Position numbers and translations under genes: made by a program. The notes beneath the pieces are model-generated. The model worked only from the letters and a program-made list of their open reading frames with translations. It had not been told where the DNA came from and searched no databases. A stretch of DNA of 24,808 nt from JAZRUF01 sp045636205 (GTDB lineage Bacteria > Bacillota > Clostridia > Oscillospirales > JAAYXM01), in NCBI GenBank assembly GCA_045636205.1, contig JAZTXE010000074.1, forward strand, positions 1-24,808, given 5' to 3'. Below, in pieces: positions 1-6,616 of this stretch (within the stretch, counting starts at the first letter, position 1; each line of letters begins with the position of its first letter).

Positions 1-687
1 GAAAAGGTTACTGCTATGATTCCGGTAAAGGAGTTTGAAGAGGATAAGTTCCTGGTCATGGCAACTAAGGACGGTACAGTAAAGAGAATTGCGCTTACCC
101 GCCTTAATACCGCACGTAAAACCGGTATCCGAGCATTAACCATAAATGAGGGTGACGAGCTTATTTCCGTAATGCTTACAGACGGTGAGAAGGAAATAGT
201 CCTCGCTACACGCGACGGTATGGCGATACGCTTTAGGGAAACCGATATTCGCGCAACCGGACGTGAGTCCGCAGGTGTAAACGGAATTGATTTGGCTGAC
301 GGTGACTATCTGGTAGGCGCCGAGGTCGCGGATGAGACTAAATCCATACTCACGGTTACTGAAAACGGTTACGGCAAGAGAACAAGCATTGACGAATACC
401 GTCTCCAAAGCCGTTACGGCAAAGGTATAATGAACTATAACATCACGGATAAGACCGGAAAAATTGCCGGCATCCAGATGGTAGACGATACTATGGATGT
501 TATGATGATTTCCGATGACGGTACTATGATTCGTATGCCGGTTTCCGATATAAGCGAGTACCGCCGCGTAACGCAGGGAGTAATACTCATGCGACTTAGT
601 GGTGATGTTCACGTAATATCAATAGCCGCAACCGAAAAGGAAGAGGAAGATGAAGGAGCCGTAGAGCAGGAGGCTCCGGCTGAGTAA
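1..687 (+). CDS. gyrA: DNA gyrase subunit A, C-terminal part (5' end outside window)
   Basis: This is the C-terminal end of the GyrA subunit of DNA gyrase, the topoisomerase that introduces negative supercoils. The reading frame is open from base 1, with codons for EKVTA before the first in-frame ATG at 16, so the gene starts upstream. About 228 residues are visible. They contain repeated blade-like units such as FLVMATKDGTVKR, EIVLATRDGMAIRF, ILTVTENGYGKRT and DVMMISDDGTMIRM. These match the beta-pinwheel that wraps DNA in GyrA. The protein ends in an acidic tail (EKEEEDEGAVEQEAPAE), common in GyrA. The GyrA box and the catalytic tyrosine domain would lie upstream. A ParC C-terminal domain is the alternative, but the regular blades and acidic tail favour GyrA. 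Confidence 0.93.
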   Translation, partial: EKVTAMIPVKEFEEDKFLVMATKDGTVKRIALTRLNTARKTGIRALTINEGDELISVMLTDGEKEIVLATRDGMAIRFRETDIRATGRESAGVNGIDLADGDYLVGAEVADETKSILTVTENGYGKRTSIDEYRLQSRYGKGIMNYNITDKTGKIAGIQMVDDTMDVMMISDDGTMIRMPVSDISEYRRVTQGVILMRLSGDVHVISIAATEKEEEDEGAVEQEAPAE

Positions 688-765
688 TTTTCCTTGACAC
701 TCACGAAAGGAATAAACCCGGAGGATGACAGGAAAAATTTCTTCATCCCCCGGGAAATTTCAATT

Positions 766-1212
766 ATGGACGAACGCAAAAATGTATCCCTTTATACAGA
801 CGGCGCGTGCTCGGGAAACCCGGGGCCGGGCGGTTGGGGTCTTATTTTGGAGTATAAGGGTCATGAGAAAGAAGCATCGGGTGGTGAGGCGGATACAACC
901 AACAACCGTATGGAGCTTACCGCTGCGATAAAAGGTCTTGAAATGCTCAAAGAGCCGTGCAACGTAGAACTCTATAGCGACAGCCAATATCTTATAAACG
1001 GGGTAACCAAGGGCTGGGCGGAAAAATGGAAGCAAAACGGATGGATGCGCAATAAAAAAGAGCCTGCACTCAACGTGGATTTGTGGGAGCGCATTCTCGA
1101 GCTTTTAAAAATTCACAATGTAACCTTCATTTGGGTAAAAGGTCACGCTTCAAACGAAAAAAATAACCGCTGTGACGTTCTTGCCGTCGCAGAGAGTAAA
1201 AAATATTTTTAA
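766..1212 (+). CDS. rnhA: ribonuclease HI
   Basis: RNase HI cleaves the RNA strand of RNA-DNA hybrids and acts in primer and R-loop removal. The 148-residue protein has the usual length and all expected acidic residues: Asp in LYTDGACSGNPG, Glu in NNRMELTAA, Asp in YSDSQYLINGV, and the His and final Asp in WVKGHASNEKNNRCDVLA. The frame stays open back to a TTG at 694, but the added 24 residues do not resemble the family and that TTG has no ribosome binding site. I therefore start at ATG 766, although only a weak purine run (cgggaaa) precedes it. It lies about 80 bases behind gyrA on the same strand and could be co-transcribed. No clear terminator follows it. Confidence 0.93.
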   Translation: MDERKNVSLYTDGACSGNPGPGGWGLILEYKGHEKEASGGEADTTNNRMELTAAIKGLEMLKEPCNVELYSDSQYLINGVTKGWAEKWKQNGWMRNKKEPALNVDLWERILELLKIHNVTFIWVKGHASNEKNNRCDVLAVAESKKYF

Positions 1213-1275
1213 ATTTTTATGAAATCTCTTGTTAAATTTCCTCAATACGCGTATTCTATAGTAAGAAAAAAGAAG

Positions 1276-1305
1276 TTGTGTAAAAAACAAGCACACTTTT
1301 AATAT
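1276..1305 (+). promoter_or_regulatory. weak candidate promoter upstream of nifS
   Basis: The 186 bases between rnhA and nifS hold TTGTGT at 1276-1281 and TAATAT at 1300-1305, 18 bases apart, in AT-rich DNA. This is the best sigma-A-like match there and could drive nifS-nifU. A TATAAT at 1348-1353 has no matching -35 box. I see no riboswitch or IscR-type site. Confidence 0.3.
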
Positions 1306-1398
1306 ATATTTTAATCCGGTAACTGCGTCCACCGTGCAGAAGCGCAGTATAATCCCGGTTCTTGTTAATTTAGTTGTACGGAGATTGGAAGATTATAT

Positions 1399-2571
1399 AT
1401 GGTATATGCAGATAATGCGGCTACAACCCGCGTAAAACCGCAGGTTTTAGAGAAAATGCTCCCGTATTTTACTGAGGAGTACGGAAATCCGTCAAGCCTG
1501 TACCAGTTTGCCTATGCGGCAAAGCGCGCATGTGATACCGCGCGCGAGCAGGTAGCTGACCTTTTAGGCGCAAGAGCAGATGAAATTTATTTCACAGGCT
1601 GCGGAACCGAGGCGGATAACTGGGCAATAAAAGGTATTGCAATGGCTAAAAAGGAAAAAGGCAAACATATTATAACTACGAAAATAGAGCATCCGGCTAT
1701 CCTCAATACGTGCAAGTATCTGGAAAAGCAGGGCTTTGAGGTAACGTATCTGGACGTTGACGAGTACGGCATGGTATCAACTGAGGCTTTGCGCGATGCG
1801 ATAAGGGAAGATACGATATGCATCTCGGTCATGTTTGCAAATAACGAAATCGGAACCATCCAGCCAATAGCCGAAATCGGCGCAATCGCAAGGGAGAGAG
1901 GAATTTTCTTTCATACCGATGCGGTTCAGGCGGCAGGGCATATCCCGATAGACGTAAATGAAATGAATATTGATGCGCTCTCCCTCTCAGGTCATAAGCT
2001 CGGCGCGCCTAAGGGAATTGGAGTTCTCTATCTGCGTAAGGGTGTGCGAATTGACTCTATAATTCATGGCGGCGGCCATGAAAAAGGCAAGCGCGCGGGT
2101 ACTGAAAATGTACCGTACATCGTAGGACTCGGCGAAGCTGCACGCATTGCAAAAGAAACCATGCAGGAGAGCATGGAAAGACTCACCGCTATGCGTGACC
2201 GTATTATAAAAGAGGTTGAGAAAATCCCGTATGCTTTTGTTACCGGACATCCGACAAAGCGTATGCCCGGACTTGTAAGCATTTGCGTTGAAGCTATAGA
2301 GGGTGAGGCACTTCTGCTTAATATGTTTAACGCGGGTATCTGTGCAAGCTCAGGCTCTGCCTGCTCATCAGGAAGCCTTGACCCATCTCATGTCCTGTTA
2401 GCTATCGGGCTTCCGCATCATATAGCGCACGGCTCACTCAGGCTGTCGCTTGGCGATGATAACACAAATGCAGATGTAGAACATATCATTGAAAACTTAC
2501 CTAAAGTGGTAGAGAGACTGCGTGCAATGTCACCCGTTTGGGAAAACGGCAAGCCCGCATGGCATAACTAA
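1399..2571 (+). CDS. nifS: cysteine desulfurase (NifS/IscS class)
   Basis: This PLP enzyme takes sulfur from L-cysteine as a persulfide and hands it to the Fe-S scaffold encoded next. The 390-residue length is typical. Visible landmarks are NAATTRV at the N-terminus, GCGTEADNWAIKG, His98 in KIEHPA, Asp174 and Gln177 in HTDAVQAAG, the PLP lysine Lys200 in SLSGHKLGAPKG, and the catalytic loop with Cys322 in SSGSACSSGSLDPS. The start at ATG 1399 follows ggagattggaagattatat and directly opens the conserved YADNAATT block. A nifU-like gene follows 19 bases downstream, which supports an ISC/NIF-type two-gene unit. No IscR regulator is seen. NifS versus IscS naming is arbitrary here; the function is clear. 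Confidence 0.95.
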   Translation: MVYADNAATTRVKPQVLEKMLPYFTEEYGNPSSLYQFAYAAKRACDTAREQVADLLGARADEIYFTGCGTEADNWAIKGIAMAKKEKGKHIITTKIEHPAILNTCKYLEKQGFEVTYLDVDEYGMVSTEALRDAIREDTICISVMFANNEIGTIQPIAEIGAIARERGIFFHTDAVQAAGHIPIDVNEMNIDALSLSGHKLGAPKGIGVLYLRKGVRIDSIIHGGGHEKGKRAGTENVPYIVGLGEAARIAKETMQESMERLTAMRDRIIKEVEKIPYAFVTGHPTKRMPGLVSICVEAIEGEALLLNMFNAGICASSGSACSSGSLDPSHVLLAIGLPHHIAHGSLRLSLGDDNTNADVEHIIENLPKVVERLRAMSPVWENGKPAWHN

Positions 2572-2590
2572 GATAAAGGAGTGATTTTTC

Positions 2591-3016
2591 ATGTACAGTG
2601 ATAAAGTAATGGACCATTTCTCAAATCCGCGCAATGTGGGAGAAATGGAAAACCCCAGCGCTGTGGGAACCGTCGGAAACCCCAAGTGCGGAGATATAAT
2701 GAAGATATATCTGAAAATAGAAAATGACGTTATAGTAGACGTATCATTTAAAACCTTTGGCTGCGGTGCAGCGGTTGCAACATCCAGCATGGCGACTGAA
2801 ATGGTAAAGGGAAAGACTATCGAGGATGCGCTTAAGCTTACAAATAAAGCGGTTGCCGAGGCGCTTGACGGTCTGCCCCCTGCAAAAATGCACTGTTCGG
2901 TCCTTGCTGAGGAGGCAATTAAGTCTGCAATTGCGGATTATTACCGTCAGCAGGGCATTGACCCGGAGCCCATTATAGGCTGCAATGCAGATTGCGCACA
3001 TTGCTGCGGGCATTAA
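2591..3016 (+). CDS. nifU: Fe-S cluster assembly scaffold protein NifU/IscU
   Basis: This 141-residue scaffold builds Fe-S clusters from iron and the sulfur released by the upstream desulfurase. The conserved ligands are present: Cys33 and Asp35 in GNPKCGDIM, Cys58 in FKTFGCGAAVATSS, and Cys102 in AKMHCSVLAEEAI. The start at ATG 2591 follows aaaggagtgattttttc at good spacing. Beyond the normal end of the fold is a short cysteine-rich tail with Cys131, 135, 138 and 139 (IIGCNADCAHCCGH). Similar tails occur in some clostridial NifU-like proteins, but I cannot assign a role to this one. The C-terminal Nfu and central ferredoxin domains of the long nitrogen-fixation NifU are absent. A hairpin terminator follows. 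Confidence 0.94.
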   Translation: MYSDKVMDHFSNPRNVGEMENPSAVGTVGNPKCGDIMKIYLKIENDVIVDVSFKTFGCGAAVATSSMATEMVKGKTIEDALKLTNKAVAEALDGLPPAKMHCSVLAEEAIKSAIADYYRQQGIDPEPIIGCNADCAHCCGH

Positions 3017-3024
3017 TAATTAAA

Positions 3025-3053
3025 TTGAATATTTAGGATTAAAATGGTATAAT
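3025..3053 (+). promoter_or_regulatory. promoter for glycerate kinase, overlapping a terminator
   Basis: TTGAAT at 3025-3030 and a perfect TATAAT at 3048-3053 lie exactly 17 bases apart. Transcription would start near 3060, leaving a leader of about 37 bases before the glycerate kinase ATG. The -10 box lies inside the left arm of the hairpin that ends the nifS-nifU unit. Confidence 0.6.
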
Positions 3054-3079
3054 GTAAAAAAACATTATACCATTTTTTT
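3041..3079 (+). terminator. intrinsic terminator after nifU
   Basis: An inverted repeat pairs aaaatggtataatgt (3041-3055) with acattataccatttt (from 3062), followed by a run of T to 3078. The stem is AT-rich, but long and perfect. It sits 25 bases after the nifU stop codon. Confidence 0.65.
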
Positions 3080-3096
3080 CATAGGAGATACGACGA

Positions 3097-4245
3097 ATGA
3101 GAAAAGTAATACTTGCCCCGGATTCTTTTAAAGGGACAATGAGCGCAGAGGAAATTTGTCAGATAATGAGCGAGGAAATCCTCAAGGTTTTTCCTGAGTG
3201 TGAAATACATACCGTGCCGGTAGCAGATGGTGGCGAGGGAACAGTGGATAGTTTCCTAAGAGCGGTTGAAGGCGAGAAGCGCACCGCGCGTGTAAAAGGT
3301 CCGTATTTTGAGGAAATTGAGAGCTTTTACGGAGTTATAAACGGTGGAAAAACCGCGATTGTGGAAATGGCTGCAGCGGCGGGACTTCCGATGGTTGAGG
3401 GGAATAAAAACCCGGGACTGACAACCACCTTCGGTGTCGGAGAGCTTATATGTCATGCGATAGAAAACGGCGCATGTGAAATAATTTTAGGTATGGGCGG
3501 AAGCGCAACTAACGACGGTGGCTGCGGTGCTGCAGCGGCGCTTGGTGTACGCTTTTCAGATGGTGAGGGAAACGAGTTTATACCGACCGGAGCAACGCTC
3601 TGCAAAATTGCAAAGATTGACATATCCGCCGCGTGCGAAAAATTAAAGGGCATAAACTTGCGCGCAATGTGCGACGTTGAAAATCCGCTTTACGGTGAAA
3701 ACGGCGCTGCATATATTTATGCACCGCAAAAGGGTGCAGACGAAGAAATGGTAAAAACGCTCGATGACGGCTTGCGCCACTACGGTGAACTTCTGGAGAA
3801 GCTTCCGGATGCGGCGGGCGTATCGCAGATGGCGGGTGCAGGCGCAGCAGGAGGCTTGGGCGCGGGGATGTATGCGCTGCTCGGCGCAAAGCTTACATCC
3901 GGCATCAAAACCGTGCTTGACACCGTGGACTTTGACAGCCGCCTTACCGGATGCGATATAGTCTTCACCGGCGAGGGAAGGATAGATGGTCAAAGCCTTA
4001 AGGGCAAAGTGGTTCTTGGCGTTTGCGACCGTGCGGTTGGGAAAAACGTTCCGGTTTGTGCGATTGTAGGCGATGCGCAGGATGCGGGGCTTGATGAGGC
4101 GTATGAGCGCGGGCTTACTTCGGTTATAACAATAAACCGCATGGCTATACCTTTTTCTCAGGCAAAGCCACGTGCTAAGGATGATTTGCGCCAAACGGTT
4201 AAAAATGTTATAAGACTTATTGCGAGCCAAACATCTAAAAAATAA
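3097..4245 (+). CDS. glxK: glycerate kinase (GarK/GlxK family)
   Basis: Glycerate kinase phosphorylates D-glycerate with ATP and feeds serine or glyoxylate breakdown into glycolysis. The 382-residue length fits the GarK/GlxK family. Family landmarks are the N-terminal VILAPDSFKGTMSAEE, VADGGEGTVDSF, a glycine-rich segment GMGGSATNDGGCGAA, and VFTGEGRIDGQSLKGK near the C-terminus. The start at ATG 3097 follows taggagatacgacga. It has its own promoter (3025-3053) and is followed after 16 bases by cysK, so the two may share a transcript. Serine and cysteine metabolism would then be linked, since serine yields glycerate and also the cysteine precursor. Whether the product is 2- or 3-phosphoglycerate cannot be read from the sequence. 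Confidence 0.93.
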   Translation: MRKVILAPDSFKGTMSAEEICQIMSEEILKVFPECEIHTVPVADGGEGTVDSFLRAVEGEKRTARVKGPYFEEIESFYGVINGGKTAIVEMAAAAGLPMVEGNKNPGLTTTFGVGELICHAIENGACEIILGMGGSATNDGGCGAAAALGVRFSDGEGNEFIPTGATLCKIAKIDISAACEKLKGINLRAMCDVENPLYGENGAAYIYAPQKGADEEMVKTLDDGLRHYGELLEKLPDAAGVSQMAGAGAAGGLGAGMYALLGAKLTSGIKTVLDTVDFDSRLTGCDIVFTGEGRIDGQSLKGKVVLGVCDRAVGKNVPVCAIVGDAQDAGLDEAYERGLTSVITINRMAIPFSQAKPRAKDDLRQTVKNVIRLIASQTSKK

Positions 4246-4261
4246 GTTCGGAGAGAAAAAT

Positions 4262-5188
4262 ATGGCAAATATATATACTTCGTCAGACGAATTAATCGGA
4301 AAAACACCGCTTTTAGAGCTTAAAAACATTCAAAAAGAATATGATTTAAAGGCAAAAATCCTTGCAAAGCTTGAGTTTTTTAACGTCGCAGGTTCGGTTA
4401 AGGACAGAGTCGCCAAAAAAATGATAGACGATGCCGAAGCCTGCGGGAAGCTGACGCACGACTCGGTTATTATTGAACCTACGTCGGGAAATACCGGAAT
4501 CGGTCTTTGCTCAGTCGCGGCTGCGCGCGGATACCGCGTGATAATAGTTATGCCGGACACGATGTCAGTGGAGCGGCAGAAGATAATGAAAGCCTATGGC
4601 GCAGAGCTTGTACTCAGTGACGGTAAACTCGGCATGTCAGGCGCGATTGCAAAAGCCGAAGAGCTTGCTGCTACGATACCGGGAGGCTTTATAACCGGGC
4701 AGTTTGTAAATCCGTCCAACCCAAAAGCGCACTTTGACACAACCGGACCTGAAATCTACCGCGATACGGACGGTAAAGTGGATATATTCGTATCCGCAGT
4801 CGGAACCGGCGGCACGATTACAGGCACGGGAGAATATTTAAAAGCCCAAAACCCATCAATTAAAGTGTGCGCGGTTGAGCCGGCATCCTCTGCGGTACTT
4901 TCCGGCGGCAAAGCAGGAGCGCATAAAATTCAGGGAATAGGTGCGGGATTTGTGCCAGAAGTATTAAATACCAAAATTTACGATGAAATAATTTGCATAA
5001 CCGACGATGCGGCTTTTGAGACGGCGCGCATTATAGGCAAAAAAGAGGGAGTTTTAGTCGGAATTTCCTCAGGTGCTGCGCTACATGCGGCGATAGCGCT
5101 TGCACGGCGCGAGGAAAATGCAGGGAAAAACATAGTTGTGCTGTTGCCCGATACCGGTGAGAGATATTTGTCATCAGGGGTATTTTAA
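4262..5188 (+). CDS. cysK: cysteine synthase (O-acetylserine sulfhydrylase)
   Basis: CysK makes cysteine from O-acetylserine and sulfide using PLP. The 308-residue protein starts MANIYTSSDELIGKTPL, the classic opening. It has the PLP lysine Lys47 in NVAGSVKDR, the substrate loop PTSGNTGIG, the phosphate-binding glycine loop SAVGTGGTITGTGEY, and the closing LPDTGERYLS. The frame extends to TTG 4220 inside the glycerate kinase gene. ATG 4262 is preferred because it is preceded by ggagagaaaaat and matches the family start. It is followed by two thiol-redox genes. A beta-replacing cystathionine enzyme is the alternative; the overall length and end favour CysK. Confidence 0.94.
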   Translation: MANIYTSSDELIGKTPLLELKNIQKEYDLKAKILAKLEFFNVAGSVKDRVAKKMIDDAEACGKLTHDSVIIEPTSGNTGIGLCSVAAARGYRVIIVMPDTMSVERQKIMKAYGAELVLSDGKLGMSGAIAKAEELAATIPGGFITGQFVNPSNPKAHFDTTGPEIYRDTDGKVDIFVSAVGTGGTITGTGEYLKAQNPSIKVCAVEPASSAVLSGGKAGAHKIQGIGAGFVPEVLNTKIYDEIICITDDAAFETARIIGKKEGVLVGISSGAALHAAIALARREENAGKNIVVLLPDTGERYLSSGVF

Positions 5189-5212
5189 TAAAAAGACAGG
5201 AGTTGATAGAAA

Positions 5213-5410
5213 ATGGCGATTACATTAAATCCGGACAAGCAGATTGTAGAGATGATACGTGAGGGTCTCAGAAAAAGCGGCGGATATTGCCCATGCCGTT
5301 TGGAGAGAATAGAGGAAAACAAGTGCATGTGCAAGGAATTTAAGGACCAGGTGGATGACCCGGACTATGAGGGTTTCTGCCACTGCATGTTGTACTATAA
5401 ATCAAAGTAA
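5213..5410 (+). CDS. short ferredoxin:thioredoxin reductase-like catalytic protein
   Basis: The 65-residue protein has three Cys-x-Cys pairs: Cys26/28 in GYCPCR, Cys38/40 in KCMCKEF and Cys56/58 in GFCHCMLY. This is the signature of the catalytic (beta) subunit of ferredoxin:thioredoxin reductase, which uses a 4Fe-4S cluster next to a redox disulfide to reduce thioredoxin with electrons from ferredoxin. By homology Cys26, 38, 40 and 56 would bind the cluster, and Cys28 and Cys58 would form the disulfide. It is shorter than the cyanobacterial and plant protein, and no variable subunit is encoded nearby. The ribosome binding site is caggag before ATG 5213. Thioredoxin follows 16 bases downstream, which strongly supports a dedicated reductase role. 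Confidence 0.8.
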   Translation: MAITLNPDKQIVEMIREGLRKSGGYCPCRLERIEENKCMCKEFKDQVDDPDYEGFCHCMLYYKSK

Positions 5411-5426
5411 GAAAGGAAGATGGAAA

Positions 5427-5738
5427 ATGGCTGAAATTATTTTAACAGAGGCAACTTTTGAAAATGAGGTTATAAATTCCGATATACCGGTACTGGTGGA
5501 TTTTTGGGCAGAGTGGTGCGGCCCGTGCAAGATGCTTGCCCCGATTATCGAAGAAATCGCAAACGAGTATGAGGGAAAGGCAAAAATCTGCAAGGTAAAC
5601 GTGGATAAGGAGTCTTCACTTGCGGCAAAATATGGAATTATGAGTATTCCGACACTTATCCTCTTTAAAAACGGTGAGATTGCGGACAAAACCGTAGGTC
5701 TGCGTTCAAAAGAGCAAATTAAAGAGCTTCTTAAATAA
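5427..5738 (+). CDS. trxA: thioredoxin
   Basis: This is a 103-residue thioredoxin, a cytoplasmic dithiol carrier. It has the buried Asp25 and active site WCGPC (Cys31 and Cys34) in VDFWAEWCGPCKMLAP, and the cis-proline loop MSIPTLILF. The frame is open from 5355, but that part overlaps the preceding gene out of frame. The true start is ATG 5427, preceded by gaaaggaagatggaa and giving the family N-terminus. It lies directly behind the ferredoxin:thioredoxin reductase-like gene, so the pair likely forms a ferredoxin-to-thiol relay. A strong terminator closes the unit. Confidence 0.95.
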   Translation: MAEIILTEATFENEVINSDIPVLVDFWAEWCGPCKMLAPIIEEIANEYEGKAKICKVNVDKESSLAAKYGIMSIPTLILFKNGEIADKTVGLRSKEQIKELLK

Positions 5739-5740
5739 GA

Positions 5741-5773
5741 AAAAAACCGGATGAGAACATCCGGTTTTTTTAT
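5741..5773 (+). terminator. intrinsic terminator after trxA, probably bidirectional
   Basis: A near-perfect hairpin pairs aaaaaaccggatg (5741-5753) with catccggtttttt (5758-5770) around the loop agaa. T-rich and A-rich flanks allow it to work in both directions, so it could also end the small minus-strand gene at 5835-5963. Confidence 0.9.
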
Positions 5774-5834
5774 ATTATGACAGATGGGGAAATAAACACC
5801 GCAAGCTCGGCTATATACCGTTTGTTAATCTGCG

Positions 5835-5963
5835 TCATGATTGGCGCGAGGCGCGGCGTTTTCTTTTGGCTTTTTTGACCGACTCCGCCATCTCAAGCAC
5901 AAATCCTATAACCGGTAAGCTGCAGGTTACGCAAATAAAGAACATACTTTCATCAAACATCAT
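5835..5963 (-). CDS. small 42-residue putative membrane protein
   Basis: This minus-strand ORF translates to a short acidic start (MMFDESM), a hydrophobic stretch of about 17 residues from Phe8 to Leu24 (FFICVTCSLPVIGFVLE), and a highly basic tail (KKAKRKRRASRQS). Two in-frame ATG codons at the start are preceded by ataggagagtgaaaatt, a convincing ribosome binding site. The layout suggests a one-pass membrane peptide with its basic end in the cytoplasm. It lies between the trxA terminator and a TspO-like gene transcribed the other way. I do not recognise a family. Coding is supported only by the ribosome binding site and the organised charge pattern. Confidence 0.5.
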   Translation of the reverse strand: MMFDESMFFICVTCSLPVIGFVLEMAESVKKAKRKRRASRQS

Positions 5964-6105
5964 AATTTTCACTCTCCTATAATTATTAAGCTTTCGGGTT
6001 AGCTTATGTCTATATTATAGAAAAGCATATGTCCAATAAAACGGACTTTGATTGCAAGGCATAATTTCCTCTTTTACAGCATAAATTAATGCCGAGGTGA
6101 TTTTA

Positions 6106-6570
6106 ATGAAAATAAAATGGAAGGCGCTTATAGTAAATTTACTTATACCGCTCGCGGTCGGTGGTCTGACCGCATTGCTTACCCGCAACTCAATGGACAT
6201 TTACGCGCAGATAACAAAACCCGCACTTGCACCACCGAGTATTGTGTTCCCGATAGTGTGGTCGATTTTATATACGCTTATGGGAATAAGCTCATATATT
6301 ATTTTCGTATCTAACCATCCGGACAGCGGAAACGCGCTTTTTATCTACGCTCTGCAGCTGATTGTAAATTTCCTTTGGCCGCTTGTTTTCTTTAACGGTC
6401 AGATGTTCTGGATAGCATTTGCGATTATTATGGTTTTATGGGTGCTTATTATAATAATGATACGCAGATTTTACGAAATCCGCCCGCTTGCGGCATATCT
6501 GCAGATTCCATACCTGGTATGGGTGACGTTTGCAGCATATCTCAACCTGATGATTGCAATTTTAAATTGA
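6106..6570 (+). CDS. tspO: TspO/MBR family tryptophan-rich integral membrane protein
   Basis: TspO proteins are five-helix membrane proteins that bind porphyrins and other tetrapyrroles and influence stress responses. The 154-residue length is typical. It shows the family pattern: PALAPPSIVFPIVWSILYTL around the first loop and second helix, FLWPLVFF in the third, WIAFAIIMVLWVLIIIMI in the fourth, and PYLVWVTFAAYLNLMIA at the end. A GTG at 6097 is in frame, but gaggtga at 6094-6100 is an ideal ribosome binding site for ATG 6106, so I start there. It appears to be a single-gene unit closed by a bidirectional terminator. The ligand and function in this organism are unknown. Confidence 0.9.
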   Translation: MKIKWKALIVNLLIPLAVGGLTALLTRNSMDIYAQITKPALAPPSIVFPIVWSILYTLMGISSYIIFVSNHPDSGNALFIYALQLIVNFLWPLVFFNGQMFWIAFAIIMVLWVLIIIMIRRFYEIRPLAAYLQIPYLVWVTFAAYLNLMIAILN

Positions 6571-6575
6571 GATTA

Positions 6576-6612
6576 AAAACCGCTTTGATACATAAAATCA
6601 AAGCGGTTTTGC
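6576..6612. terminator. bidirectional terminator between convergent genes
   Basis: Arms aaaaccgctttgat (6576-6589) and atcaaagcggtttt (6597-6610) form a perfect stem with A-rich and T-rich flanks. It lies between the tspO stop and the stop of the convergent oxidoreductase gene, so it can end both transcripts. Confidence 0.85.
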
Positions 6613-6616
6613 TATT

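Noticed and set aside
136..612. 158-codon minus-strand ORF opposite gyrA
   Set aside because: It is antisense to the well-conserved gyrA pinwheel region and shows no recognisable protein features.
1213..1398. Riboswitch or regulatory RNA upstream of nifS
   Set aside because: Only a 6-bp stem (actgcg/cgcagt) with a 15-base loop is seen; no known aptamer core is recognisable.
3643..4329. 228-codon minus-strand ORF opposite glycerate kinase
   Set aside because: It lies antisense to a clearly coding gene and its translation resembles no protein family; it is a shadow of the GC pattern on the other strand.
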